The notes below the pieces were generated by a model. That model saw nothing but the letters and a program-made list of their open reading frames with translations. It had not been told where the DNA came from and ran no database searches. The position numbers and the translations under genes are program-made. 64,000 nt of DNA, taken from positions 1-64,000 of the forward strand of contig NZ_LAVA02000016.1 of NCBI RefSeq assembly GCF_000974985.2, given 5' to 3'. Of this stretch, positions 41,945-53,766 are shown one piece after another. The DNA comes from Streptomyces mangrovisoli. GTDB taxonomy: Bacteria > Actinomycetota > Actinomycetes > Streptomycetales > Streptomycetaceae. The first letter of the stretch is position 1. Each line of letters starts with the position of its first letter.

Positions 41945-43219
41945 TCAGGTACGGGTGGTCGTACCGCATTCCTTGGCGTCGGACTCGGACCCGTCGCTCA
42001 GGGGGTGACTGCGGTCGTAGGGATCCTCGGCTTTGCCGGTGGCCGGGGAACCCGAGGCGGTGTCGAGGGGGAAGGTGGGGTGGAAGTAGCCGTCGTAGAT
42101 GCCGCATTCGTCGTTGTAGAAGGCGGCGTTCCACTGTTCGAGCACCATCCGGCCCGGGGTGACGGTCCATCGTTTCGGATCGGCCAGGATCATCTTCACC
42201 TCGCGGCGGATGATCGTACGGGCCACGACGTCGCTGTCGCCGTCCGCTTTCACCAGCGGATAGACGAAGGTGTAGTCGGCCTGCACCCGCACTTGACCCG
42301 ACTCTGCCGCGGCGAAGGTCATGTGGCCACGGACCTTGACCACGTCGCCGGCCGGTTTCACCTCGTCCGGGTCGAAGCGGCTGAAGAGGGTGAGCGGGTC
42401 GTTGGTCCGTGTCGGCTTGTCCAGTGCGCGGTGCAGCTGGGACAGCAGGGAAAAGTCCTTGAGGTTCAGAAGAGCGAATGCCTTGTCGGGCTGTCCGCCC
42501 CGCAGGACGGCCGGGTTGAGACTGGTGGCGACCAGGAACTCCTTGGTACGGCGCAGCGCGAGCGCCACGTCCTCCTTGCTGAGCCCGCCCACCGCCTTCG
42601 CTGTCGGCAGCTCGATGGCGTCCGCTCCATCGGCCCAACTCGCTGCCGGAGAACCCAGGAAGGGGTGGTCGAGGGTGGGCAGCCCCGGCTGGTCGACCTC
42701 GCTGGGAGCGCTGGACGGCTGGACCGTCTCGGCGGGCAGTTGCGAGGCGGTCGCCTCGGCGGCAGCCGCGTCGGCCGCATGGCCGGGGAGCCGGTCCAGG
42801 AGGAGCGAAGGACGGACGGCGACCAGGGCGAGCGCCACGGCCAGCAACACGCCTACGGCCGACCACGCCTGACGGCCTCGGGAGCGGGTCCGGTTGAACT
42901 CCTGCCACGCCGGACCGGTGCGCCAGCCCGGTGGTGACGCCGGTTGCGACTGCGCCGCCTTGCGCCGCCGCCAACGGCGGCGGCCGCCGGAGCGTGCGGC
43001 CTCGTCCTGCGCGCCCAGCTGCCGAGCCACCATGCGTGCCCGCGCCGACGGTTCGGCCGGTGCAGCGGCTCCCTCACCGCCCGCCGCGACCTCGCGTTGA
43101 AACGCCTCCCACTGTTCGTCAGTTATGGAGGACTTGAACTCAGGCTGCCCGTCAGGTTGCTTGTCGGGCTGCTCGGGGGGCGGTGCCGTGGTCACTGGCT
43201 CACTCTCGTCGTTCGGCAT
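41945..43219 (-). CDS. Single-span membrane protein, function unknown
   Basis: 424 residues from ATG 43219. A cytosolic N-terminus is rich in Pro/Glu/Ala (about 1-125, with FKSSITDEQWEAFQREV and an RRRWRRRK patch). One membrane helix follows (about 136-155, WSAVGVLLAVALALVAV), then a long extracytoplasmic domain (AIELPTAKAVGGLSKEDVALALRRTKEFLVATSLNP ... VKVRGHMTFAAAESGQVRVQADYTFVYPL ... NDECGIYDGYFHPTFP). This looks like a conserved Streptomyces protein of unknown role; I cannot name it. Confidence 0.65.
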   Translation of the reverse strand: MPNDESEPVTTAPPPEQPDKQPDGQPEFKSSITDEQWEAFQREVAAGGEGAAAPAEPSARARMVARQLGAQDEAARSGGRRRWRRRKAAQSQPASPPGWRTGPAWQEFNRTRSRGRQAWSAVGVLLAVALALVAVRPSLLLDRLPGHAADAAAAEATASQLPAETVQPSSAPSEVDQPGLPTLDHPFLGSPAASWADGADAIELPTAKAVGGLSKEDVALALRRTKEFLVATSLNPAVLRGGQPDKAFALLNLKDFSLLSQLHRALDKPTRTNDPLTLFSRFDPDEVKPAGDVVKVRGHMTFAAAESGQVRVQADYTFVYPLVKADGDSDVVARTIIRREVKMILADPKRWTVTPGRMVLEQWNAAFYNDECGIYDGYFHPTFPLDTASGSPATGKAEDPYDRSHPLSDGSESDAKECGTTTRT

Positions 43220-43350
43220 GCCAAGATCTTCACGAGCAGTGTCACCGCCGCCCACAACTGGTGCACAGAGTCGTTCGGAAGCCGTGATCAAATCGGTGCG
43301 TGGCTGCTGCAGGCAACGGGCCGCGTCCCACGAGAATTGACTTGCCTGCC

Positions 43351-43959
43351 ATGACGTGGTCCTCGCATCATCTGCGCATGGACGACACGCCGACCCGCAT
43401 TCCGGCCGCCCTGCCCTCGCTGCGTTCCAGGGCGCGTGACGCGGGCTTCATCATGTCCAGTGAAGACCGCACCGGAAGTCTGCTGGCCGCGCTTTCCGCC
43501 GCCCGGCCCGCGGGCCGGATCCTCGAACTCGGCACCGGAGTCGGAGAGGGAGCGGCCTGGCTCCTCAGCGGCATGGACGCCGACTCCTCTCTGACCACGG
43601 TCGAACTCGACGACTCCGTCCAGGCCGTCGCCCGAGAGCAGTTGGGGGACGATCCGCGGGTGACGTTCGTTTCCGGGGACGGCGGCGCATGGCTGGAGGA
43701 CTTCGGCGGCGCCCCGTTCGACCTCGTCTTCGCGGACACCTGGCCGGGCAAGTTCACCCACCTCGACCGGGCTCTGGGTCTCGTGGCTCCCGGCGGGACC
43801 TACCTGATCGACGACCTCTTCCCCCAGCCCGGCTGGCCGGAGGACCACGAAGCCTCCGTCGAACGCCTCCTGGCCGAGCTGGAGGCGCGCGAGGACTTCC
43901 GGTGCGTCCGTATGGCATGGGCGAGCGGACTGCTGATGGCGGTGCGCACCGCCGCCTGA
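43351..43959 (+). CDS. Class I SAM-dependent methyltransferase
   Basis: 202 residues from ATG 43351; ATG 43378 is an equally good start. The SAM-binding motif is ILELGTGVGEG, then VELDDS (acidic end of strand 2), SGDGGAWLEDF and DLVFADTWPGK. The fold resembles O-methyltransferase family 3 (catechol/caffeoyl-CoA OMT-like). The substrate cannot be inferred; neighbours are a membrane protein and a TetR/SDR module. Confidence 0.82.
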   Translation: MTWSSHHLRMDDTPTRIPAALPSLRSRARDAGFIMSSEDRTGSLLAALSAARPAGRILELGTGVGEGAAWLLSGMDADSSLTTVELDDSVQAVAREQLGDDPRVTFVSGDGGAWLEDFGGAPFDLVFADTWPGKFTHLDRALGLVAPGGTYLIDDLFPQPGWPEDHEASVERLLAELEAREDFRCVRMAWASGLLMAVRTAA

Positions 43960-44038
43960 CGGCCGGGGGCCGACCGCGCTCGCGGGCTCGACCCGGTGCA
44001 GTCCGTGCAGACGGACACGGACTTCCCTGGCGTGTACC

Positions 44039-44653
44039 TCACTCCGTTCCCTCTCCGCCCACCGGCAGGGCCCGCAGCGCGATGTCGACCGTCGCGTGGA
44101 GGGCGGAGCGTGGGGCGCCCGCGGCCGCGTGAACGGCGTTGCCCTCGCTGACGACCATGACGTACCGGGCCAGGGCCGCCGCGTCGGTGTCCGTGGGCAG
44201 ATCGCCTTCCGCGACCGCGCGGGACAGGCGGTTCGCGAGTTCCCTTTCGCCGGCCAGACGGCTCTCGGCGAGGAACGAGGCGATGCGGCCGCTGTCGCCG
44301 CCTTCGGCCAGGCCGCCCTGCACGGACAGGCATCCCGAGGGGCGGTCCGGGCGGGTGAGGGCGTCGGCGTTCGCCCGCAGGAAGGTCTCGACGACGGCGT
44401 ATGCGGTGGGCTGCGCGAGCGCCGCGCGGGCGTACGCCATGTCGGCCTCGGCGTAGCGGGCCACGGCGCGGCGGAACAGCTCCTCCTTGTTGCCGAACGC
44501 CGCGTACATGCTGGGCCTGTTGATGCCCATGGCCTCGGTGAGATCGCTGAGCGAGGCGCCTTCGTACCCCTGGCGCCAGAACACCTCGACCGCGCGGTCG
44601 AGCGCCGTGTCCGCGTCGAAGCCGCGCGGCCTGCCTCGTACCACTGTGCTCAC
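44039..44653 (-). CDS. TetR-family repressor
   Basis: 204 residues. The N-terminal DNA-binding domain has RGRPRGFDADTALDRAVEVFW and SLSDLTEAMGINRPSMYAAFGNKEELF; the ligand domain is of the AefR/TetR_C_16-type seen with short-chain dehydrogenases. It is divergent from the SDR at 44781 across a 127-base gap that contains inverted repeats, the standard arrangement for a repressor of its neighbour and itself. Confidence 0.9.
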   Translation of the reverse strand: MSTVVRGRPRGFDADTALDRAVEVFWRQGYEGASLSDLTEAMGINRPSMYAAFGNKEELFRRAVARYAEADMAYARAALAQPTAYAVVETFLRANADALTRPDRPSGCLSVQGGLAEGGDSGRIASFLAESRLAGERELANRLSRAVAEGDLPTDTDAAALARYVMVVSEGNAVHAAAGAPRSALHATVDIALRALPVGGEGTE

Positions 44654-44780
44654 CCCGTTCCTGATGCCCCCGAAATTTTAACCGGTCGGTACGGAATAGG
44701 CAGGGAGGCGCCCCGGTTGTTCAGTATCGAACGGTACAGAAATCGTCCGTACCGCATCTTCGGACCAGGAGAGATCGATC
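44654..44780. promoter_or_regulatory. Divergent operator region, TetR / SDR
   Basis: Contains an inverted repeat CGGTAC (44732-44737) / GTACCG (44749-44754), and the related half-site GGTCGGTACGG at 44684-44694 next to an AT-rich AAATTTTAA (44674-44682). These recurring CGGTAC half-sites are the likely TetR operator. AGGAG (44768-44772) is the SDR ribosome site. Confidence 0.5.
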
Positions 44781-45527
44781 ATGGGACAGCTCGACGGCAG
44801 GACCGCCCTCGTCACCGGTGCCACCTCCGGCATCGGCCTCGCCGCCGCCCGCCGGCTCGCCGCCGAGGGAGCGCACGTCTTCCTCACCGGTCGCAGGCAG
44901 GACGCGCTGGACGCGGCGGTGGCCTCCATCGGCGACCGCGCCACCGGGGTACGCGCAGACGTCGCCGACCTCGACGACCTCGACCGGCTGTTCGCGGCGG
45001 TCGAGGAGCGCGGCGGCCTCGACATCGTGTTCGCCAACGCTGGCGGCGGAGCCTTCGCGGCACTGCCCGACGTGACCTGGCAGCACTACGCCGAGACCTT
45101 CAACACCAACGTCGGCGGCACCCTGTTCACCGTGCAGAAGGCGCTCCCGCTGTTGCGGCGCGGCGGATCCGTCATCGTCACCAGCTCCAACATCGACACC
45201 AAGGGCGCCGCGTCGTTCGGCGTCTACGCCGCCACCAAGGCCGCGCTGCGCTCGCTCACCCGCACCTGGGCCGCCGAACTGGTCGACCGGGGCATCCGCG
45301 TCAACAGCATCGCCCCCGGACCGATCGAGACCCCCGGACTCAGCGGCCTGGCCGGCGACCCGGCTGCCGCCGAGCAACTGCTGAAGGGCCTCGCCGCCGG
45401 GGTGCCGATGAACCGGCTCGGGCGCCCCGAGGAGATCGCCGAGACCGTGCTGTTCCTCGCCTCCGACGCGAGCAGCTACATGACCGGTGCCGAGATCTAC
45501 GTCGACGGAGGCGCCAGCCAGATCTGA
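44781..45527 (+). CDS. Short-chain dehydrogenase/reductase (classical SDR)
   Basis: 248 residues. Cofactor motif TGATSGIG (12-19), NAG in FANAGGG, catalytic Ser135/136, Tyr149 and Lys153 (YAATK), and the end motif YVDGG. Arg at VFLTGRRQ suggests NADP preference. It reduces or oxidises an unknown carbonyl or alcohol. It is under the probable control of the divergent TetR protein and is followed 77 bases later by a SnoaL-like gene. Confidence 0.92.
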   Translation: MGQLDGRTALVTGATSGIGLAAARRLAAEGAHVFLTGRRQDALDAAVASIGDRATGVRADVADLDDLDRLFAAVEERGGLDIVFANAGGGAFAALPDVTWQHYAETFNTNVGGTLFTVQKALPLLRRGGSVIVTSSNIDTKGAASFGVYAATKAALRSLTRTWAAELVDRGIRVNSIAPGPIETPGLSGLAGDPAAAEQLLKGLAAGVPMNRLGRPEEIAETVLFLASDASSYMTGAEIYVDGGASQI

Positions 45528-45604
45528 CCATCACCCTCACACCTCCGCCCCGCCCATCGGCTCGGTGATCCAATGGGCCGCGGAGCACTACTCGAAGGAG
45601 CACC

Positions 45605-45958
45605 ATGAGCACCGTGACCGACCTGCTCGCCGCCAACCTGCACGACGTGTTCGGCAACCGCGACCCCGCCTCCCGCCGCGCGGCGATCGAGCGGATCTAC
45701 ACCGAGGACGTCGTGTTCACCGACCCCGAGGGCGTCACCACGGGCCGGGACGCGCTGGAGGACAAGGCCCGCGCCCTGCTCGACAAGGTCCCGCCGGAGT
45801 TCGCCTTCACGGAGGACGGCACGCGCTACGCGGGCCCGGACAACGGCGCACTCGCCTGGGCCTTCGGCCCCGAGGGCGAGCCCGCCGTGCGGGGCATCGA
45901 CGTCATCACGGTCCGCGAGGGCCGGATCGCCGCCGTGCTGACCATGTTCACCGCCTGA
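45605..45958 (+). CDS. SnoaL/NTF2-like small protein
   Basis: 117 residues; ATG 45605 follows AAGGAG. The cystatin-like NTF2 fold is shown by IERIYTEDVVFTDPEGVTTGRDALEDKARALLDKVP and VREGRIAAVLTMFTA. Such proteins are isomerases, cyclases or binding proteins for small molecules. It is probably cotranscribed with the SDR; many TetR/SDR units in Streptomyces carry one. Confidence 0.85.
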   Translation: MSTVTDLLAANLHDVFGNRDPASRRAAIERIYTEDVVFTDPEGVTTGRDALEDKARALLDKVPPEFAFTEDGTRYAGPDNGALAWAFGPEGEPAVRGIDVITVREGRIAAVLTMFTA

Positions 45959-46155
45959 GCCGCGACACCGGTCGGGTCTGGGCTCGGGGACGCCGACCTG
46001 GTCCAGGGGCGGGGACACTGGCCAGGTCAGCGGTCGGGGACGCCGGGAGGCCGTGCCGGTCGGGCGGCGGGAGGCGGCGACCTCGCAGGAGGTGTCCGGC
46101 GAGATCGGCGGATGCTTCAACAGGTCCGGCGTCCGGCCCGGTTAGAGTGACCGTC

Positions 46156-46602
46156 GTGACGGGGCATCGCAAGGCGGCGCTCGACCGCGACTCGGTGACG
46201 GCGTTCATCCGCAGGCACGGGGACGGAGTGTTCTCGACGCTCGGCCCGGACGGCTCCCCCCAGTCGGCGTATCTCACCCTGGCGGCCACTGACCGCGGGG
46301 AGATCGTGCTCGACGCTCGCGAGACGTCACGCAAGGTGGCCAACCTGCGCCGCGACGGTCGCGTGTCAGTGGTCGTCGGCGGCCGCGACGGCGTGACCCT
46401 CCAGGCCGAGGGTCTGGCCGACATCCCTTCGGGGGACGAGCGGCAACGCTGCGCCGACGCGTACCGGGAGGCGTTTCCTGAGTTCGCGCCCTCCCTTGAA
46501 GACCCCGCGATCGTCGTGGTCCGCGTGAAGATCCTCTGGGCCCGTCTCGGCGACTTCCGTCCGTCCACCGCGCTGGTTCAGGAGACTTCCGGCCTCTGGT
46601 GA
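46156..46602 (+). CDS. Pyridoxamine 5'-phosphate oxidase-family (flavin/F420-binding) protein
   Basis: 148 residues from GTG 46156 (GTG 46147 possible). Split beta-barrel fold with FSTLGPDGSPQSAYLTLAA, RKVANLRRDGRVSVVV and a closing ILWARLGDF. The length and the DG-P-x-S motif fit the PPOX class F420- or FMN-dependent proteins of actinobacteria. The substrate is unknown. Its last 25 bases overlap the end of the convergent XRE gene. Confidence 0.82.
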   Translation: MTGHRKAALDRDSVTAFIRRHGDGVFSTLGPDGSPQSAYLTLAATDRGEIVLDARETSRKVANLRRDGRVSVVVGGRDGVTLQAEGLADIPSGDERQRCADAYREAFPEFAPSLEDPAIVVVRVKILWARLGDFRPSTALVQETSGLW

Positions 46603-47519
46603 CTCTGGTGACGTGACCGGTCCAACGGCGCGTGACGTCCAGGTTCCGTGGGCTGGGGTCCGCTCATGTCGAGCAGGGTGACGGCGTCACGTTCGGGGGT
46701 GCCCGGGGCGGTGACGTAGACGCCCAGCCGGTGGCCGGGGGTGCCTTCGAGCTGCAGTCCCTGGAAGGGGAGAGTGATGTCTCCGACCTGGGGGTGGTGG
46801 AAGGTCTTGGCCTTACGGGAGTGCAGGCTCCGGGTGACCTGATAGCGGTCCCACAGCTTCGCGAAGTCGGGGCTCTTCAGCAGGAGTTCACCGATGAGGC
46901 CGGCCAGGTCTGGAGCGTCGGGGTCGGTGCCGGCGAGGGCACGCAGGCGCGCGACGCAGCCGGCGAGCTGGGCGTCCCAGTCCGCGTACAGGGTGCGGGC
47001 CGCGGGGTGGAGGAACATGAAGCGGGCGAGGTTGCGCTGCTTGGCGGGCCAGTCCTCGATGCCGGCGTACAGGGCGAGCGCGCCGGGGTTGTGCGCGAGA
47101 AGGTCCAGAGTGCGGCTGGTGACGTAGGCCGGGTTGGGGCGAAGGCTCTCCAGCAGCACCTTCGTCTGGGGGCTCACGGTGCGGCTGGGTGCGGGTGGCG
47201 GTTCGGGGGTGTGCCGGGCGGCGCGGATCACCAGGTCCTGCAGGTGTGCCAGCTCGTCCGTGTCGAGTTTCAGGGCGCGGCCCAGGGCGTCGACCACGGA
47301 CAGGCTGGGGCGGGTCTCCCTGCCGCGTTCCAGGCGGGTGTAGTAGTCGATGCTCACTCCGGCCAGCGCGGCGACCTCCTCACGGCGCAGACCCGGGGTG
47401 CGCCGCACTCCGGTGCCGGGGGTGAGACCGACCTCGGCCGGGGTCACCTGGGTGCGCCGGGCGCGCAGGAACCGCCCCAGCTCGGTTCCGCCGGTGTCGT
47501 CGTGCCGCTGTTCCGCCAT
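46578..47519 (-). CDS. XRE-family regulator with MmyB-like ligand domain
   Basis: 313 residues. Helix-turn-helix (about 40-95, RTPGLRREEVAALAGVSIDYYTRLERGRETRPSLSVVDAL) followed by the MmyB-like domain (about 120-285, PNPAYVTSRTLDLLAHNPGALAL ... FMFLHPAARTLYADW), which in this family binds small hydrophobic molecules. Such regulators are often divergent from the dehydrogenase or aldo-keto reductase they control; here the zinc alcohol dehydrogenase and two reductases start 260 bases away on the other strand. Confidence 0.9.
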   Translation of the reverse strand: MAEQRHDDTGGTELGRFLRARRTQVTPAEVGLTPGTGVRRTPGLRREEVAALAGVSIDYYTRLERGRETRPSLSVVDALGRALKLDTDELAHLQDLVIRAARHTPEPPPAPSRTVSPQTKVLLESLRPNPAYVTSRTLDLLAHNPGALALYAGIEDWPAKQRNLARFMFLHPAARTLYADWDAQLAGCVARLRALAGTDPDAPDLAGLIGELLLKSPDFAKLWDRYQVTRSLHSRKAKTFHHPQVGDITLPFQGLQLEGTPGHRLGVYVTAPGTPERDAVTLLDMSGPQPTEPGRHAPLDRSRHQSHQRPEVS

Positions 47520-47715
47520 GCCTTCCAGTGTGACCCGCAGGTCATCGGTGTGCTGCCGCCGAGGGGAGCCCTGTCACACCCCCTCTGGGACTCCCGGGAA
47601 AGACCCGCCCTGTCGGACGGGCGGCGGATCGGGAACGGTGGAGGGAGTGGGTATCCGCACTCCTGTGGATGATCACCTCCCGGAACCGGAGCAGGCACCC
47701 GTGCCCACCCAGGAA

Positions 47716-47753
47716 CTGGCCGGCAGAACAGGACCTGGCCGGCAGAACAGGAC
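47716..47753. repeat. 19-bp tandem duplication before the dehydrogenase
   Basis: Two perfect adjacent copies of ctggccggcagaacaggac (47716-47734, 47735-47753), followed by a decayed third copy (ctgctcagcagaaaggg) that contains the ribosome site of the next gene. It lies between the XRE promoter area and GTG 47779. Confidence 0.85.
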
Positions 47754-47778
47754 CTGCTCAGCAGAAAGGGCACCAAGC

Positions 47779-50878
<3,100 letters not shown>

Positions 50879-50884
50879 ACGATC

Positions 50885-50975
50885 CACCGATCGCCACCGA
50901 TCGCCATCGATCGGCCATCGACGGCAGCCGACCTGCCGGCCCGCTGAACGGGCGCACAGACAGGCGCACAGACAG
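50885..50975. repeat. Two short tandem repeats after the second aldo-keto reductase
   Basis: Units of 10 bases (caccgatcgc twice, then catcgatcgg; 50885-50914) and 12 bases (gcgcacagacag twice; 50952-50975, then a decayed third copy). They fill the 105-base gap between the convergent reductase and NmrA-like gene. Confidence 0.8.
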
Positions 50976-50983
50976 GCGTGCTG

Positions 50984-51865
50984 TCAGGACTGTGCGGCCG
51001 GTACGAGGTGGTCCCGGCACCACTGGCGGAAGCCGGTGGCGGCGACGGACTCCGGACCGCGAGGCTCGGCGTCGTAGATCCCGTCGTTCTGTGCCTCGAC
51101 CATCTCCGCCATGTCCTGCGCCAGTGCCGGGCTCGCGCCGCGCTGGATCATCGTGGTCTTGAGTTCCGCGAGCGGGATCTGGCGGTAGCGGATCGTGCGG
51201 CCGAGGACGTCGGAGACGACCTCGGCCATGGCGTGGGGGGTGAGGCGGTCGGGACCGGCCAGGGGGACGCGGGCCTGCCCGCTCCAGGAGGTGTCGAGGA
51301 GCAGCGCTGCCGCGGCGTCGGCGACGTCACGGGTGGCGACGGTCGCCAGCGGCCGGTCCGCGGCGTTGGCCATGGAGAAGGTGCCCTGCTCGGTCATCGC
51401 CGGGATGTGGTGGAGCAGGTTTTCCATGAAGAAGGGCAGGGCCAGCGCCCGGTAGTGCGCGCCCGCGTCCTCGAACAGTTCGTCCATGGCCAGCGCGGCG
51501 GACAGGAGTCCGGCCTCGCCCCGGTATCCGTGTCCCAGGGAGGTGACGCCGACCACCCGTAGGCCTTGGCGGGCGGCCTCTTGGCAGGCGGGCCGGGTGA
51601 ACTCCCGATAGTGGTGCTCGGCTCGGTCGGCGTCGCGGAAGTCAGCCGGGGGCACGAGCCAGAACAGGCGGTCGGCGCTCCGGAGCGCCTTCGTGATCGT
51701 GTCGGCGTCACCGTGCGAGCCCTGCACCACCTCGGCGCGGGCCTGCACGTGCGGAGGCAGCCGGGAGGAGTCGCGGACGACCACGCGTACGGCCTCCCCT
51801 GCGTCCAGCACGCGGTCCACGACCTGTCGGCCTATGGTGCCGGTGGGGGTGGTGACGACGATCAT
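50984..51865 (-). CDS. NmrA-like NAD(P)-binding protein
   Basis: 293 residues from ATG 51865, with GGAGG upstream. Atypical SDR of the NmrA/QorB type: Rossmann start MIVVTTPTGTIGRQVVDRVL and VRVVVRDSSRLPP, then ALPFFMENLL, and VATRDVADAAAALLL. Members are NADPH-dependent quinone or aldehyde reductases or redox sensors. It is divergent from the LysR regulator at 51990, the common arrangement for this family. Confidence 0.88.
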   Translation of the reverse strand: MIVVTTPTGTIGRQVVDRVLDAGEAVRVVVRDSSRLPPHVQARAEVVQGSHGDADTITKALRSADRLFWLVPPADFRDADRAEHHYREFTRPACQEAARQGLRVVGVTSLGHGYRGEAGLLSAALAMDELFEDAGAHYRALALPFFMENLLHHIPAMTEQGTFSMANAADRPLATVATRDVADAAAALLLDTSWSGQARVPLAGPDRLTPHAMAEVVSDVLGRTIRYRQIPLAELKTTMIQRGASPALAQDMAEMVEAQNDGIYDAEPRGPESVAATGFRQWCRDHLVPAAQS

Positions 51866-51991
51866 GAGTGCCTCCGGGGGAGTCGGTCGACGGCGGGCCC
51901 GTGACGGGCGTTGCCGGTTGCCTCCTAGCCAACCCGGCGCGTCTTCGCAGGTGCAGGACCGGTTCGGTCGCCATTGATACCCTGGTGGTAT
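51866..51991. promoter_or_regulatory. Divergent region NmrA / LysR with palindrome at the LysR start
   Basis: An inverted repeat ATACC (51977-51981) / GGTAT (51987-51991) with a 5-base spacer overlaps the LysR ATG (51990). It has the size and T-N11-A character of a LysR box. TACCCT at 51978-51983 is placed right for a leaderless transcript. Confidence 0.5.
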
Positions 51992-52904
51992 GAGTTCGGG
52001 CGACCTTGAGGTACGGCAGCTCCGGTACTTCGTCGCGGTCGCGGAGGAACTGCACTTCGGACGTGCCGCCGCTCGGCTGGGCATGGCGCAGCCGCCGCTG
52101 TCCCGATCGATTCGGGAACTTGAGCGGCAGCTCGGCGTGACCCTCTTCGAGCGGACCACCCGGCAGGTGAGGCTCACCGCGGCCGGCGAAGTCCTGCTGC
52201 GCGACGCCCGCACCGCCCTTGAAGCGGTCACCGCCGCCGCCCACCGAGCCAGGCAGGCCGGCAGCGCGTCGCCACGGCTGCGGATCGCGCTCAAGGCAGA
52301 CGTCGACGGCGGCCTGCTCCCGCAGATCCTTCACACCTACGGCGCCGACGGCGCGTCGCTGCCGTCGGAACTGGTCCTCGGAGGGTTCGGCGAGCAGCCG
52401 CAGGCGCTGCGTGACGGCATCGCCGACGTGGGACTCGTGCTCTGCCCCTTCGACGGACGCGGCCTCGACAGCGAGCCCTTGCTCACCGAGCCGGTCCTGG
52501 TCGCCCTGGCCACCGCCGACCCACTGACCGCCCGGACCCGGCTCAGCCTCGCCGACCTGGCAGGCCGCAAACTCCCCGGCGGCTCCCCGGCAAGCCACGG
52601 CCGACCCGTCGAACGCCCCTCTCGTACCGAAGCGGAGTGGCCGGCCTCGAACCTGTCGGAGATCTTCAGCCTCGTCGAGACGGGCAGCGTCGTGTTCTTC
52701 GCGCCCGCCTCGGTGGCCCGGCGCTACCCGCGACCCGGCATCGCCTATCGCCCGGTCAGTGACCTGCCGGACGCCACCCTGGCCGTCGCCTGGCCCCAGG
52801 AGGCACGCTCCCCGGCGGTCGCCGCCTTCGTACGCGCCGCTTGCGCCGTCGCAGCCGCCGGGCACGCACGCACGGAAGCGCTTCTGCAGAGCCCGACCCC
52901 CTGA
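51990..52904 (+). CDS. LysR-family transcriptional regulator
   Basis: 304 residues. N-terminal helix-turn-helix (LEVRQLRYFVAVAEELHFGRAAARLGMAQPPLSRSIRELERQLG) and a two-lobed effector domain (about 95-295). There is no ribosome site before ATG 51990, so the message may be leaderless. It faces the NmrA-like gene and probably activates it in response to a redox-related ligand while repressing itself. Confidence 0.92.
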   Translation: MSSGDLEVRQLRYFVAVAEELHFGRAAARLGMAQPPLSRSIRELERQLGVTLFERTTRQVRLTAAGEVLLRDARTALEAVTAAAHRARQAGSASPRLRIALKADVDGGLLPQILHTYGADGASLPSELVLGGFGEQPQALRDGIADVGLVLCPFDGRGLDSEPLLTEPVLVALATADPLTARTRLSLADLAGRKLPGGSPASHGRPVERPSRTEAEWPASNLSEIFSLVETGSVVFFAPASVARRYPRPGIAYRPVSDLPDATLAVAWPQEARSPAVAAFVRAACAVAAAGHARTEALLQSPTP

Positions 52905-53050
52905 GCTGTGGGCCGCGGCCGCCTTGGCGCCACCGGCCGTACCGGCGCGCCAGCCGGCTGTTGAGCCCAGGAGGATGCCGCCCTCTCAGGGCGTCGGCAT
53001 GTCGCTGACCTCCTACGACATGCCGAGCATGCCTTCTCCGTCGCGGGGGT

Positions 53051-53716
53051 TCATTTCCTTGTGCCCTCGCGCGACCCGGACCGGACCGTCGGCGCCTTCG
53101 GCCCCGTTGACGTGAGTTGTCGGCACATCAGCTGGTGAACGAGGTGTGCCGTCGCGAGCAGATCCTCGCGAGCCGTGTCGAGGTTGGACCGCACCGACAA
53201 TCCGTGCCAGACGGATTGGACGAGCCCGGTCAGGACCGCCGCGTCGGTGCCCGCGGCCAGTTCCCCGTCCTGGATCGCTCGTTCGACGCGTACGAGGAGG
53301 GCCTGCTCGTTCGAGCCGTGCAGTTCGGCGATGTAGGCGCTCGTGTCGAGCGTGCTCGTGCTGTCGGTCATCACGGCGCTGCTGATCAGACATCCGGGAT
53401 GCGTGTCGCTTGGCTGGGTGAACTCGTGGACCGAGTCGGTGAGGATGCGTTCGATGACCGTCTGGATGTCCTTCTCGGCGACAGCCAGCTGGTAGATCTC
53501 GCGGTACCGCTCGGCGTAGGTCCGCACCGCTTCCTCGAACAGTCCGGCCTTGCTGCCGAAGGCGGCGTAGAGGCTGGAGGTGGAGAGCCCGAGGGCCGCG
53601 GTCAGGGTGCGGGTCGAGGTGCCGGAGTAGCCGCGTCGCCAGAAGAGGCGGGCGGCGTCGAGGACCGCACGGTCGCGGTCGAAGGCTCGGGGGCGTCCAC
53701 GGTGGCGTTCGGTCAC
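53051..53716 (-). CDS. TetR-family repressor
   Basis: 221 residues from GTG 53716 (MTERHRGRPRAFDRDR), the usual family N-terminus; an ATG at 53743 inside the palindrome would add nine residues beginning MKRTIYN. The DNA-binding helices are in TSTRTLTAALGLSTSSLYAAFGSKAGLFEEAV. The ligand domain is of the TetR_C_16-like type. It is divergent from the alpha/beta hydrolase at 53753; the shared palindrome between them is its predicted operator. Confidence 0.9.
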   Translation of the reverse strand: MTERHRGRPRAFDRDRAVLDAARLFWRRGYSGTSTRTLTAALGLSTSSLYAAFGSKAGLFEEAVRTYAERYREIYQLAVAEKDIQTVIERILTDSVHEFTQPSDTHPGCLISSAVMTDSTSTLDTSAYIAELHGSNEQALLVRVERAIQDGELAAGTDAAVLTGLVQSVWHGLSVRSNLDTAREDLLATAHLVHQLMCRQLTSTGPKAPTVRSGSREGTRK

Positions 53717-53729
53717 CCTTGAATTGTAG

Positions 53730-53766
53730 ATCGTTCGCTTCATAATTGATTTATGGAGCGAACGAT
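53730..53766. promoter_or_regulatory. Large palindromic operator overlapping the hydrolase start codon
   Basis: Inverted repeat with 16-base arms, ATCGTTCGCTTCATAA (53730-53745) and TTATGGAGCGAACGAT (53751-53766), one mismatch, and a 5-base spacer TTGAT. The hydrolase ATG (53753-53755) lies inside the right arm and an alternative TetR ATG (53741-53743) inside the left arm, so both N-termini read M-E/K-R-T-I. The AT-rich centre is the only such stretch nearby and likely also holds promoter elements. This is a very strong candidate for the TetR binding site. Confidence 0.85.

Noticed and set aside
53051..53743. ATG 53743 as the TetR start
   Set aside because: Possible, but GTG 53716 gives the usual TetR N-terminus and leaves the palindrome free as operator; kept only as an alternative.
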